DNA from: an uncultured Bacteroidales bacterium
GTDB taxonomy: Bacteria; Bacteroidota; Bacteroidia; Bacteroidales; ML635J-15
Direction: 5' to 3'
Length of the DNA: 64,000 nucleotides
NCBI GenBank assembly: GCA_937982115.1
Contig: CALJNE010000031.1
Span: 44,698-108,697, forward strand
The stretch's first letter is position 1; each line of letters opens with the position of its first letter. The notes beneath the pieces are model-generated. The model worked only from the letters and a program-made list of their open reading frames with translations, searched no databases and was not told where the DNA came from. Positions 18,343 to 26,494 of the stretch are shown here, piece after piece. The position numbers were made by a program, and so were the translations under genes.

Positions 18343-19446
18343 TTAAAAAGTATTTATCGGATTCGTATTTATTTTTGTAAAACGGACTGCAAAATTAGGA
18401 TTTTTTTTCATAATTTCATCATAAAATTTTTCAAGAATAAAAATTTCGCTTTCATAATGTCCAATATCCACTAAAAGTAATTGTTTTTCGATTAAAAAAT
18501 AATCATGATATTTTATGTCGCCGGTAATATAAGCATCAACTCCCGTAAGTTGTGCATGCCTGATAAAAGAAGCCCCGCTGCCTCCGCAAACAGCTATTTT
18601 TTTAACGATTCTATTTGTAAATAAAGAATGTCGTAAATATTTAACATTCAATTTTTCTTTAACATATAAAAGAAAATCTTTTTCATTTAATTCCCGGGAT
18701 AATTCTCCAACTATACCTAATCCAACATTATTCCAATTGTTATCGAGCTTATAAATATCATAAGCTACCTCTTCATAAGGATGAGAGGATAACATTGCCA
18801 TTATTATTTTATTTTGCAGATATTCCGGAAAAATTGTTTCAACACGTATTTCGGGTTCGTAATGAATTTTACCTTTTTCGCCTACAAAAGGATTTGCCTC
18901 CACCCCTGCTCTGAAACTACCAAAACCATTAACATTGTACGAACAGCAGTCATAATTTCCTATATGTCCTGCTCCAGCATTAAAAATTGCTTTTCTTACA
19001 ACTTCTGCGTGAGATTCGGGTACAAATACTACCAATTTCTTCAGGCTATTTTCTTTAGGAACTAAAACTTGTCTGTTACTTAGAAGTAATTTATCCGCAA
19101 TTTTTCCGCTCACTCCTTCCGTCACAGAATCAATGTTAGTGTGTAAACATAAAATGTTTATATCATTTTTTATTGCCAGAATAATAGACTTTTCTATATA
19201 GTTTTTTCCTGTTATTGACTTCAATCCGCTAAAAATAAGAGGATGATGAGAAATTATCAAATTACAATTTTCTGATATTGCTTCTTCAACAACTTCGGGT
19301 ATTATATCAAGACAAAGAAGCACTCCTGTAATTTTGGTTTGAGGGTTACCTACATTTAAACCGCTGTTATCGAAATTATCCTGTAATTTAATTGGGGCAA
19401 TGTCTTCGAATAACGAAATAATATCCGCAACTTTCATATTACTCAT
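18343..19446 (-). CDS. Nif3-like dinuclear metal-centre protein
   Basis: A 367-residue member of the NIF3/YbgI (DUF34) family, ring-forming proteins with two metal ions in the active site. Signature parts are NSGLNVG at the N-terminus, SHHPLIFSGLKSI, LHTNIDSV, and near the C-terminus GGSGASF and DIKYHD. The longer-than-YbgI length comes from the PII-like insert (about 125-240) usual in the long form. The function is unresolved; GTP cyclohydrolase-like activity has been proposed for some members. A second Met at codon 4 (19437) is an equally possible start. It overlaps merR by eight bases with the longer start. Confidence 0.92.
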   Translation of the reverse strand: MSNMKVADIISLFEDIAPIKLQDNFDNSGLNVGNPQTKITGVLLCLDIIPEVVEEAISENCNLIISHHPLIFSGLKSITGKNYIEKSIILAIKNDINILCLHTNIDSVTEGVSGKIADKLLLSNRQVLVPKENSLKKLVVFVPESHAEVVRKAIFNAGAGHIGNYDCCSYNVNGFGSFRAGVEANPFVGEKGKIHYEPEIRVETIFPEYLQNKIIMAMLSSHPYEEVAYDIYKLDNNWNNVGLGIVGELSRELNEKDFLLYVKEKLNVKYLRHSLFTNRIVKKIAVCGGSGASFIRHAQLTGVDAYITGDIKYHDYFLIEKQLLLVDIGHYESEIFILEKFYDEIMKKNPNFAVRFTKINTNPINTF

Positions 19447-19786
19447 TATCTATTTGGTCTCTCAATTCAACAAGCAATTCCCGAACATCTTTCAGCCGTC
19501 GAACTATTTCAAAATTATGTTCGGTTTCCTCTTTATTTTCTTTTAATTTCTTTTTTGCTCCGGCTAAAGTCATTCCTCGCTCTTTTACCAAATGCCAGAT
19601 AAGATAAAAATTCTCAACATCTTTAGGAGTAAATAAACGATTGCCCTTTTTGTTCTTTTTGGGTTTTATGATATCAAATTCACTTTCCCAATATCTTATA
19701 AGAGAGGTTTTGACATTAAACATTGCAGCAACTTCGCCAATTGTATAAAATAGTTTGTCGGGATTTAATTTAACATTCGGCTTCAT
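19439..19786 (-). CDS. MerR-family transcriptional regulator
   Basis: A 115-residue protein with an N-terminal MerR winged helix-turn-helix (FYTIGEVAAMFNVKTSLIRYWE, broken here only by description) and the RLFTPKDVENFYLIWHLV stretch. A short coiled-coil dimerisation helix follows. There is no effector domain and there are no cysteines, so a metal or redox sensor is unlikely. It heads the merR - nif3 - zinc-ribbon operon. A likely -7 element (TACATTTG, minus strand) lies at 19800-19807. Confidence 0.9.
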   Translation of the reverse strand: MKPNVKLNPDKLFYTIGEVAAMFNVKTSLIRYWESEFDIIKPKKNKKGNRLFTPKDVENFYLIWHLVKERGMTLAGAKKKLKENKEETEHNFEIVRRLKDVRELLVELRDQIDNE

Positions 19787-19799
19787 AAAAAATTTTTTT

Positions 19800-19807
19800 C
19801 AAATGTA
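19800..19807 (-). promoter_or_regulatory. Probable -7 element of the merR-nif3 operon
   Basis: TACATTTG on the minus strand fits TAnnTTTG, 14 bp from the merR start codon. No clear TTG was found 19-21 bp further up, so only the -7 part is supported. Confidence 0.4.
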
Positions 19808-19994
19808 ATTCATTTTTTGTCATTTAAAAAATTTATAATGAAATAATTACAAAAATGGCTGCCAATTTTTAGAAGCCCATCAAGATAAATAAATTTTCAG
19901 ATTAGATTAATTACTGATAAAGTAAATAAAATTTAAACCTATGAAATTAGCATTAGTATTATCAAAAAAATAGAGTTTCGTATTTAAGGGCTAA

Positions 19995-20308
19995 TTAAAT
20001 GTTATCGTTAACCTTATAACCTGCAACGAGAGCAAGAGCAAATTTTGTTACATCTGCATTGCCTGTAATACCAAATCCGGTCATCTTAGTACGAACATTT
20101 ACAAATCCTAGGTGCACTTCAGGATAAAAGGTGTCATAATATCTTTTATTAAACCCAAATTACTCATTATAAAAATAAACTGCCATATAAAATGTTTTAG
20201 AATTTTGCCAAATTCCATTAAACAATTCTCTACGTATAAGAGCTAAAGAAAGTTTAAGAATTACATCTCTATCCTATACAATCAAATATGCTCCAGTATC
20301 AAATGTTT
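19995..20308 (-). pseudogene. Decayed outer-membrane-protein-like gene fragment
   Basis: A minus-strand frame ending at TAA (19995-19997) reads about 100 codons with protein-like composition, including KRYYDTFYPEVHLGFVNVR and a C-terminal VAGYKVNDNI. It is cut by in-frame stops: TAA after YFYNE, TAG after GAYLIV, and another TAA just upstream. Alternating hydrophobic and polar residues with many aromatics suggest the end of a beta-barrel or porin-like protein, but the family is not certain. No intact upstream part is found. The rest of the 19787-20405 gap holds only the merR promoter region and nothing I can interpret. Confidence 0.5.
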
Positions 20309-20405
20309 AAAATCTAAAAGTTGAGAGTCGTTTCTGGGTTTAAATATTAAAACTTTTTGCATTATAAAATGTAGCCTTAAACTAATAAAATATAGTTTTT
20401 ATCAT

Positions 20406-20876
20406 TTATTTTCTAAAACTAGAAGTGATTCTAAGCGGATTTAATAATAAATTAAGTGCATCTATTATATTATTAGTAACAATATCTGCATTCATAATTG
20501 CTTTAACCGAAGCTCCCTCTCCCTGAACAACGACAATTCCTAATGCTGCTTCTTTTAACATCATTGAATCATTATATCCATTTCCAATAGCAATCACAGA
20601 GTTTGATCCGAGTTTATTGACATACTCCAGTTTTTGCAAATCTTGATTTCCCGAATCCAAAACAAGCAGATTAACAGGCAACCCATTTAAAAATTCTGAG
20701 GCTCGTCTAAAAGTATCAGCTGTGATAACGTGAATTTTTACTTTTTCGGATAATTCTTTTAAGAGTTCGCCTACGCCACTTATAAGTATTCCGTCAACGG
20801 CAAGAGTACCATTATAGTCCAAAACTAAGTTTTGTATAAAATAATCAGTTTGTCCAGGAATTTTTATTTCAATCAT
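20406..20876 (-). CDS. HAD-superfamily P-type-ATPase-like phosphatase
   Basis: About 156 residues from the chosen ATG (MIEIKIPGQ; an upstream in-frame ATG at 20894 would add six residues). It is a minimal HAD domain: nucleophile loop LDYNGTLA, motif II as ITAD, and motif IV as GNGYNDSMML. The DxNGT form and the AIGNGYNDS loop match soluble P-type-ATPase-like hydrolases (COG4087), which lack membrane parts. The substrate is unknown. It appears intact although both flanks are pseudogenes. The last residues (PLRITSSFRK) are not typical of the family, so the 3' end may have been altered. Confidence 0.8.
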   Translation of the reverse strand: MIEIKIPGQTDYFIQNLVLDYNGTLAVDGILISGVGELLKELSEKVKIHVITADTFRRASEFLNGLPVNLLVLDSGNQDLQKLEYVNKLGSNSVIAIGNGYNDSMMLKEAALGIVVVQGEGASVKAIMNADIVTNNIIDALNLLLNPLRITSSFRK

Positions 20877-20928
20877 AAATTTTAATTTTAACAAGTAAAT
20901 ATAAAACTTATTTCAAAATAGAAACTTT

Positions 20929-20936
20929 TATTTTTG
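20929..20936 (+). promoter_or_regulatory. Probable -7 element of the MBOAT locus
   Basis: TATTTTTG fits TAnnTTTG and lies 24 bp before the ATG of the broken MBOAT gene. The -33 element is not evident. Confidence 0.4.
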
Positions 20937-20960
20937 CGAAATAAATATTTATTCTATTAT

Positions 20961-22407
20961 ATGCTTTTTAATTCTATTGATTTTGCAATATTTTTACCTA
21001 TAGTATTCTTTATTATTTTGTAACAGCAAAATATTTAAAGACACAAAATATTTTAATCGTACTCAGCAGTTATGTTTTCTACGGGTGGTGAGATGTAAGG
21101 TTTTTAAGCTTAATTATTTTCAGCACTCTTATTGACTTTATTGTTGGCATAAAATTAGGAAAAGAAAAAAATTCCCAAAAACGAAAACAACTGTTGTTAT
21201 TGAGTGTATTGTAAATTTAGGTTTTTTGGGATTTTTTAAATATTATAATTTTTTTGTGGAGAATTTTGTTGAAGCTTTTTCTATTTTAGGCTACACTTTT
21301 AATGTAAAGACATTAAATATTTTATTACCGGTTGGCATCAGTTTTTACACATTCCAAACTATGAGCTACTCTATAGATGGTTATCGCTGCAAACTACAAC
21401 CCACAAAAGATTTCATTGCATTTGCGGCTTACGTTAGTTTTTTCCCTCAGCTTGTAGCAGGACCTATTGAAAGAACAACTAATCTATTGCCTCAATTTTA
21501 TGATAAAAGATTTTTTTCTTATGACAAAGCAATAGACGGTATGCGGCAGATTCTTTGGGGATTTTTCAAGAAGATTATAATTGATGACAACTGTGCAAAA
21601 TTTGTAAATTATATTTTCGGCAATTCAGATAATATGCAGGGAAGTGCCTTAGCACTTGGAGCGTTTTTTTTCGCATTTCAAATTTACGGAGATTTCTCCG
21701 GGTATAGTGATATTGCTATTGGATTAGCAAAGTTATTCGGGATTAGCCTCATGCAAAATTTTGCATTTCCGTATTTTTCTCGAGACATTGCAGAATTCTG
21801 GAGAAGATGGCATATATCACTTTCGACATGGTTTAGAGATTATGTTTATATCCCTTTAGGCGGCAGCAAAAACGGCACTGCAAAATCACTTCGCAACACC
21901 CTAATTATTTTTCTTGTCAGTGATTTTTGGCACGGAGCAAACTGAACATTCTTAGTTTGGGGTTTTATAAATGCCATGTTTTTTATACCATTGTTAATTA
22001 GCAAAAGAAATAGAAAAAATATAGAAATCATAAGTCCAAGTTTTAATCTTATTGGAATTTATGAAATATTAAAAATGTTTGCGACTTTTTTAATTACTTG
22101 TTTTGCCTGGATATTTTTTAGAGCAGAAAATTTGAATCACGCTTTAAAAATGATTTCCCGAATATTTTCAAAATCTTTATTTACTGAATTTCGTATCCCC
22201 ATTTCAATTGACATAAATTTGATTCTCATTATTCTGACATTTTTCATAAGTATAGAATGGATTGGAAGGAAAGGAAAATATGGAATAGAATGGACACATA
22301 ATATTAAACACAGATTTTTAAGATGGGGATTTTACTCTTTTATATTGTTTTTGATTGGCATGTATATGCAGACAAAAGAAACTCCTTTTATATATTTTCA
22401 ATTTTAA
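20961..22407 (+). pseudogene. Broken MBOAT-family O-acyltransferase (AlgI-like)
   Basis: The gene can be followed from ATG 20961 (MLFNSIDFAIFLPIVFF) to TAA 22405-22407 as a membrane-bound O-acyltransferase of the AlgI/PatA type, which moves acetyl groups for modification of polysaccharides. Recognisable stretches are SSYVFYGW, LGFFKYYNFF, YTFQTMSYSIDGY, FWRRWHISLSTWFRDYVYIPLGG and the catalytic His in FWHGAN. Lesions: a frameshift near 21006-21012, TGA for the second Trp of GWWD at 21089-21091, a second frameshift near 21205, and TGA for the Trp that normally follows WHGAN at 21943-21945. The gene cannot make a full protein. Its SGNH partner downstream is also broken. Confidence 0.85.
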
Positions 22408-22410
22408 ACT

Positions 22411-23354
22411 ATGTATGAAAAAAAAGAAATATATCATTTTTTAAAACACTTTGTTGCATTTATCATTTTTTAAGTAGTGTTTTATTTATTTTTGCTTATA
22501 ATTTGGGGAGAAATTGTCCCTGCCAAATACCTTAAGAATTTGAAATACAATTTCGGAAGCAGTGGATTTACCAAAGAAAGATTAAAAGAAGCAAAAACGA
22601 TTGAAAACATTGATATACTTTTTATTGGATCATCACATTGTTATCGAGGATTTGGTCCGAGAATTTTTGAAAGTTACGGGTTAAAAACTTTTAATTTGGG
22701 ATCAAGTTCTCAGTCTCCCGTTCAAACATATTATTTACTAAAAAAATATCTTAGCAACCTAAAACCCAAATTGGTAATTTACGAAGTATATCCGGGTCCT
22801 TTTACGGTGGATGGAATAGAATCTGCATAGACATAATTTCTAATGACGAAAATGATATTAATTATTTAAAAATGGCACTAAGCTTAAATCATGTAAAAGT
22901 ATATAATACACTGTTTTATTCTGTATTCAAAAATATTTTCAAAAATTTTCCCCAAGAGCAAACCAAGAATAAAAATGACAAATATGTTGGTTTTGGTTAT
23001 GTTGAAAGAAGGAATTGCTTTTATTCAAACAACCGTGAACTTCAAGAAAAAAATCTCGAGGTTAACGAAAAACAAAAAAAATATTTCATCAAAATAATAA
23101 ATTTATTAAAACAAAATAATAATAAATTTCTACTTATAGAAGTACCCGTAACAAAAGAATATTATTCTAAATATACAAAAAAAGAAAATTATGACACTTG
23201 GATTAGTAACTATGGTGAACACATTGATTTTAATAAAATAATAATCCAGAACGACAGTTTGGACTTTTATGATTTAAATCATTTAAACCAATCCGGAGTA
23301 CAAAAGTTCAATTTTGAGTTACTAATATTAATTAGAAATAAAAATATCTTTTAG
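22411..23354 (+). pseudogene. Broken SGNH/AlgJ-like partner of the MBOAT acyltransferase
   Basis: It starts four bases after the MBOAT stop with an N-terminal membrane anchor (ATG 22411). An in-frame TAA sits at 22471-22473 inside the anchor helix, and a one-base frameshift near 22828 splits it after PGPFTVDGIES. Joined, the product has the SGNH elements FIGSSH, NLGSSSQS and a C-terminal DLNHLN (Asp-x-x-His), as in AlgJ/AlgX/PatB-type periplasmic O-acetyl transferases or esterases. Partner MBOAT and SGNH genes work together in surface-polysaccharide acetylation, and both are lost here. Confidence 0.75.
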
Positions 23355-23370
23355 TTATTCTTAAAAAAAA

Positions 23371-23378
23371 TACTTTTG
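23371..23378 (+). promoter_or_regulatory. Probable -7 element of the hyf remnant
   Basis: TACTTTTG fits TAnnTTTG and lies 19 bp before the hyfB ATG at 23398. A convincing -33 TTG is not seen. Confidence 0.4.
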
Positions 23379-23397
23379 CAGAAAAAAACAAAAGATT

Positions 23398-25367
23398 ATG
23401 TTACTATTGTTAATCATTTGCTTTTCAGCACTTTACTTTATTTTTCCGAAAAAAATACTTCCATTTTTTAACTTATTATTGTTTGTTTTGTTATTTTCAA
23501 TAAGTTCATATTTTTCCATTGAGAACTTGTTTTACGGGAAAGGCATATCTTTTGAATCAGGCATGGGTCTATGGGGAAAGGATATTATTTTGAAAATAGA
23601 CAAACTATCATCTTATTTTATACTTGTAATTAATATTACCGGCATTGTTTCCGCAATTTATTCCATGCGATATCTTAAAATGTATAAAAATAAATCAAGG
23701 ATAGAACTCTCCCTACATTATTTTTCATTTTTTATTTTGTATTGGTCAATGATAGTGTTAACACTTGTACAAAATACAATAGCTTTTTTGGTGGTTTGGG
23801 AGTTGATGTCTTTAAGTTCGTTTATACTTGTGATGTTTGAATCGGAGAAAAAGCTAACATCAAAAGCCGGGATAAATTACTTTATACAGATGCACCTGGC
23901 AGTTATTTTATTGATGATTGGTTTTATTATTCTTCATTCTTACACAAGAGGTTGGTCCTTATCAGACTTAAATATATATTTTGCATATCATAAAAATATT
24001 GGTTTATTCTTAATTTTTTTGCCGGGTTTGGTTTTAAGGCGGGCTTTATGTCATTTCACACCTGATTACCACATGCACATCCTGCAGCACCATCCCATGT
24101 ATCGGCATTAATGTCGGGAGTAATGATAAAAATGGGGATTTATGGTATTTTACGAGTTGTTTTTTGCTTACAACAAGATTTATTGCTAATAGGAATTATA
24201 ATTTTATTAATTTCAATAATATCAGGAATTTCAGGCGTAAGCATGGCAATAGTACAGCACAATTTAAAAAGATTGCTTGCCTATCATAGTATCGAGAACA
24301 TAGGAATTATTGGCATCGGTATTGGAACCGGAGTAATAGGGCTTGCAACCGAAAATCAAACACTTGCAGCATTAGGATTTACAGGAGGACTTTTGCATGT
24401 TTTAAATCATTCTTTATTTAAATCTCTCTTATTTTTCAGTGCCGGGTCGGTTTGCCAAAAAACACATCTAATGAATATTGACAGTATGGGAGGTTTGATA
24501 AAAAAAATGCCTGTAACTGCATTTATTTTCCTGATTGCTGCTTTATCAATATGTGGATTACCACCTTTTAACGGATTTGTGTCGGAATTTTTAATTTATA
24601 ATGGGTTTATTGAAGGAATAATTAATTCAGATCTGTTGATAAAACTTTTATTTTTGTTTGCATTACTTGGTCTTTCAGCAATTGGCGGGATGGCTATTTT
24701 TTGTTTCACTAAGGCTTTTGGAATAGCATTTTTAGGAAATCCGCGTAGCAAAGAAGTTGAGCATGCAAATGAAGTTTCGACACTTAGCTTAATTCCTCTA
24801 TTTTTAAGTTTAGCTCTTATTTTGATAATCGGATTTGCCCCCGGATTAGTTGTAAATCCTGTATATAGTGTAATCACCGAAAATTCAGCAAACTTAAAAG
24901 AAACGATTTGTCCATCAAAAGAATCATTAAACTCCATTAGTTTTGCTGTGGGTATGTTAGTTATAATAACGGTTTTAGTGCTATTAATAAAGAAATTATC
25001 TTTTAAGGGCAAAACAGTTTCAGAAACAATCACTTGGGGAGGTGCTTATTCCGGCGAAGCTTCAAAAACTCAATACACAGCTTCGTCTTATGCCGAAAAT
25101 TATATCCATGGCATGGAAAAGGGATTAGGTTTAGAAACAACATATAATCCGATAAAAACCAGAGAATATTTTCCGGCTAGGTGTCATTATCACAGCCACA
25201 ATAGAAGTTTTTACGAAGTAAAAGTATTTTCTCCATTAAAAAATAGAATGAGTAAAGTTTTTGAAAAATTAGCAATAATTCAGACCGGACAGACTCAGCA
25301 TTATATTCTATATCCGTTCATTTTAATAATTGTAATGATTATTTTAACTGTTTTAAATTTTATTTAA
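23398..25367 (+). pseudogene. hyfB: Broken hydrogenase-4 membrane subunit HyfB (NuoL-like)
   Basis: A proton-pumping antiporter-type subunit of group 4 membrane hydrogenases or formate hydrogenlyase. The first part runs to about 24020 with many membrane helices and VVWELMSLSSFILV. The second part, in another frame, starts at GFGFKAGFMSFHT and continues LPHAHPAAPSHVSALMSGVM to a hydrogenase-type end (TQYTASSYAENY). A T7 tract at 24014-24020 is one base off frame. The conserved Trp in HTWLPHAHP reads TGA at 24063-24065. The downstream portion (24111-25367) is open for 418 codons but lacks the N-terminal helices. Other hyf genes downstream have been deleted. Confidence 0.85.
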
Positions 25368-25368
25368 T

Positions 25369-25463
25369 ATGTTAATATTTTTTTTCAATTATAGTTTTAA
25401 GTCTAATATTTCCAGGCATAATAGTTAGGACTAAAAGTGTTTTATCCGGCAGAAAAGGGGCTC
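25369..25463 (+). pseudogene. hyfC: Remnant of hyfC (NuoH-like) cut by a deletion
   Basis: After ATG 25369, shortening a T8 tract (25378-25385) by one base gives a frame reading LSLIFPGIIVRTKSVLSG then RKGA, the typical N-terminus of HyfC/EchB/NuoH-like subunits of group 4 hydrogenases. It is lost at about 25455-25463, where the sequence becomes the N-terminus of the ferredoxin-HyfI protein. About 30 codons of a normally roughly 300-codon gene remain. Confidence 0.65.
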
Positions 25464-26159
25464 TGGAAATATTTTTTTAAAATTCAAATTCGTAAACCGG
25501 AAATTCTCGAAATCACTTGCAAAAATAATTGCAATATTTGTAAGGAAATTTGTCCAAGCAAAGCAATCGAAATTAATCCATTAAGCATATCTCTGGGAAG
25601 TTGTATTTTTTGTTTGGAGTGCGAAAAAAATTGTCCTGTAAAAAAAATTAAGTTTACGAATCAATACAAAATTTCTTCTAATACTATTGAAGGTCTAAAT
25701 ATTATTGAAGGCATCAATTCGGAAGTCAGAGTTAATCCTGAGTTAATAAGAAAAGAAGTTTTATCCATTATTGGCAGATCTCTTAAACTAAGATTAGTTT
25801 CGGCAGGTAGTTGTAACGGTTGTGAATTAGAGTTAAATGCTTCAGGAAACGTAAACTTTGATATGGGTCGTTATGGGATTGAATTTGTAGCCTCACCTCG
25901 ACATGCAGATGGATTGGTTATTACCGGTCCTATCACAGAAAATAGTTTGGATGCTGTTAGATTAACTTATGAAGCAATCCCTGAACCTAAAATTGTAATA
26001 ATGGTAGGAGCCTGTGCTATTTCGGGAGGTATATTTAAAGAAAGTCCTGCACTTAGAAGAGAAATCATTGATAAACTGAAACCGGATTTATATGTTCCCG
26101 GTTGTCCTCCTCACCCACTGACATTTATTAACGGGGTACTTGATTTAATAAAAAAATAA
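25437..26159 (+). CDS. hyfI: Hydrogenase-4 small subunit HyfI with N-terminal ferredoxin domain
   Basis: A 240-residue frame. Residues about 27-75 are a two-[4Fe-4S] ferredoxin (CKNNCNICKEICP and CIFCLECEKNCP). Residues 100-240 are the NuoB/HycG-like small subunit with cluster ligands SCNGCELE, GACAISGG and PGCPPHP, plus the SPRHADGLVITGP core. It would pass electrons from the NiFe site to carriers in a membrane hydrogenase. The assigned start (GTG 25437) lies inside the hyfC remnant, so the first nine residues come from deletion-joined sequence; the original start is gone. The large NiFe subunit and the other membrane subunits are absent between hyfB and here, so a working enzyme from this locus is unlikely. 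Confidence 0.85.
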   Translation: MFYPAEKGLWKYFFKIQIRKPEILEITCKNNCNICKEICPSKAIEINPLSISLGSCIFCLECEKNCPVKKIKFTNQYKISSNTIEGLNIIEGINSEVRVNPELIRKEVLSIIGRSLKLRLVSAGSCNGCELELNASGNVNFDMGRYGIEFVASPRHADGLVITGPITENSLDAVRLTYEAIPEPKIVIMVGACAISGGIFKESPALRREIIDKLKPDLYVPGCPPHPLTFINGVLDLIKK

Positions 26160-26191
26160 TGTCTGCAGCCTTATAAAAAGACTACAGACAT
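26159..26191. other. Imperfect inverted repeat between convergent genes
   Basis: ATGTCTGCAG (26159-26168) can pair with CTACAGACAT downstream, ten positions with one mismatch. No T-run follows, so it is a weak terminator candidate just after the hyfI stop. Confidence 0.35.
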
Positions 26192-26209
26192 CACACACTG
26201 TAAACAAGA

Positions 26210-26389
26210 TTAAATGGTACTTAAAATTTTCTTTAAAGATGTCTCTGAAGGTTCGAATTCAGGTAGATTTTTGAGAATTGTATCTAATTCAATTATTTCC
26301 TGAACATCGTATAAAACCTCAGTTTTATTTCCTTCTGCATCTGTGTTAATGTTGTAATAAAGAACGGAGTAGTTTTCGGGCATAGGCAT
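26210..26389 (-). CDS. Small acidic hypothetical protein, 59 residues
   Basis: An open frame of 59 codons from ATG (26387-26389) to TAA (26210-26212). The product starts MPMPENYSVLYYNINTD, continues with EVLYDVQEIIELDTILKNL and ends KKILSTI. It is acidic, without a signal peptide or membrane segment, and has balanced protein-like composition. A second start at codon 3 is possible. It is the only coding signal in the 335-base gap between hyfI and the alpha/beta hydrolase gene. I do not recognise the family; expression is untested. Confidence 0.5.
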   Translation of the reverse strand: MPMPENYSVLYYNINTDAEGNKTEVLYDVQEIIELDTILKNLPEFEPSETSLKKILSTI

Positions 26390-26494
26390 ATTGTTTTAAT
26401 TTCAAAATAAAAACGTCGAAATACTTAAATTATTATTTGCAGGCAAAATAATTTTTGAAAAATAAAATTTTGCCACAATAATCAAAACCTGTTT

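Noticed and set aside
20961..24111. Possible organism-wide reading of TGA as tryptophan
   Set aside because: TGA ends normal genes here (for example 13889-13891 and 63487-63489), TGG is used for Trp throughout, and the same genes also carry frameshifts and a TAA.
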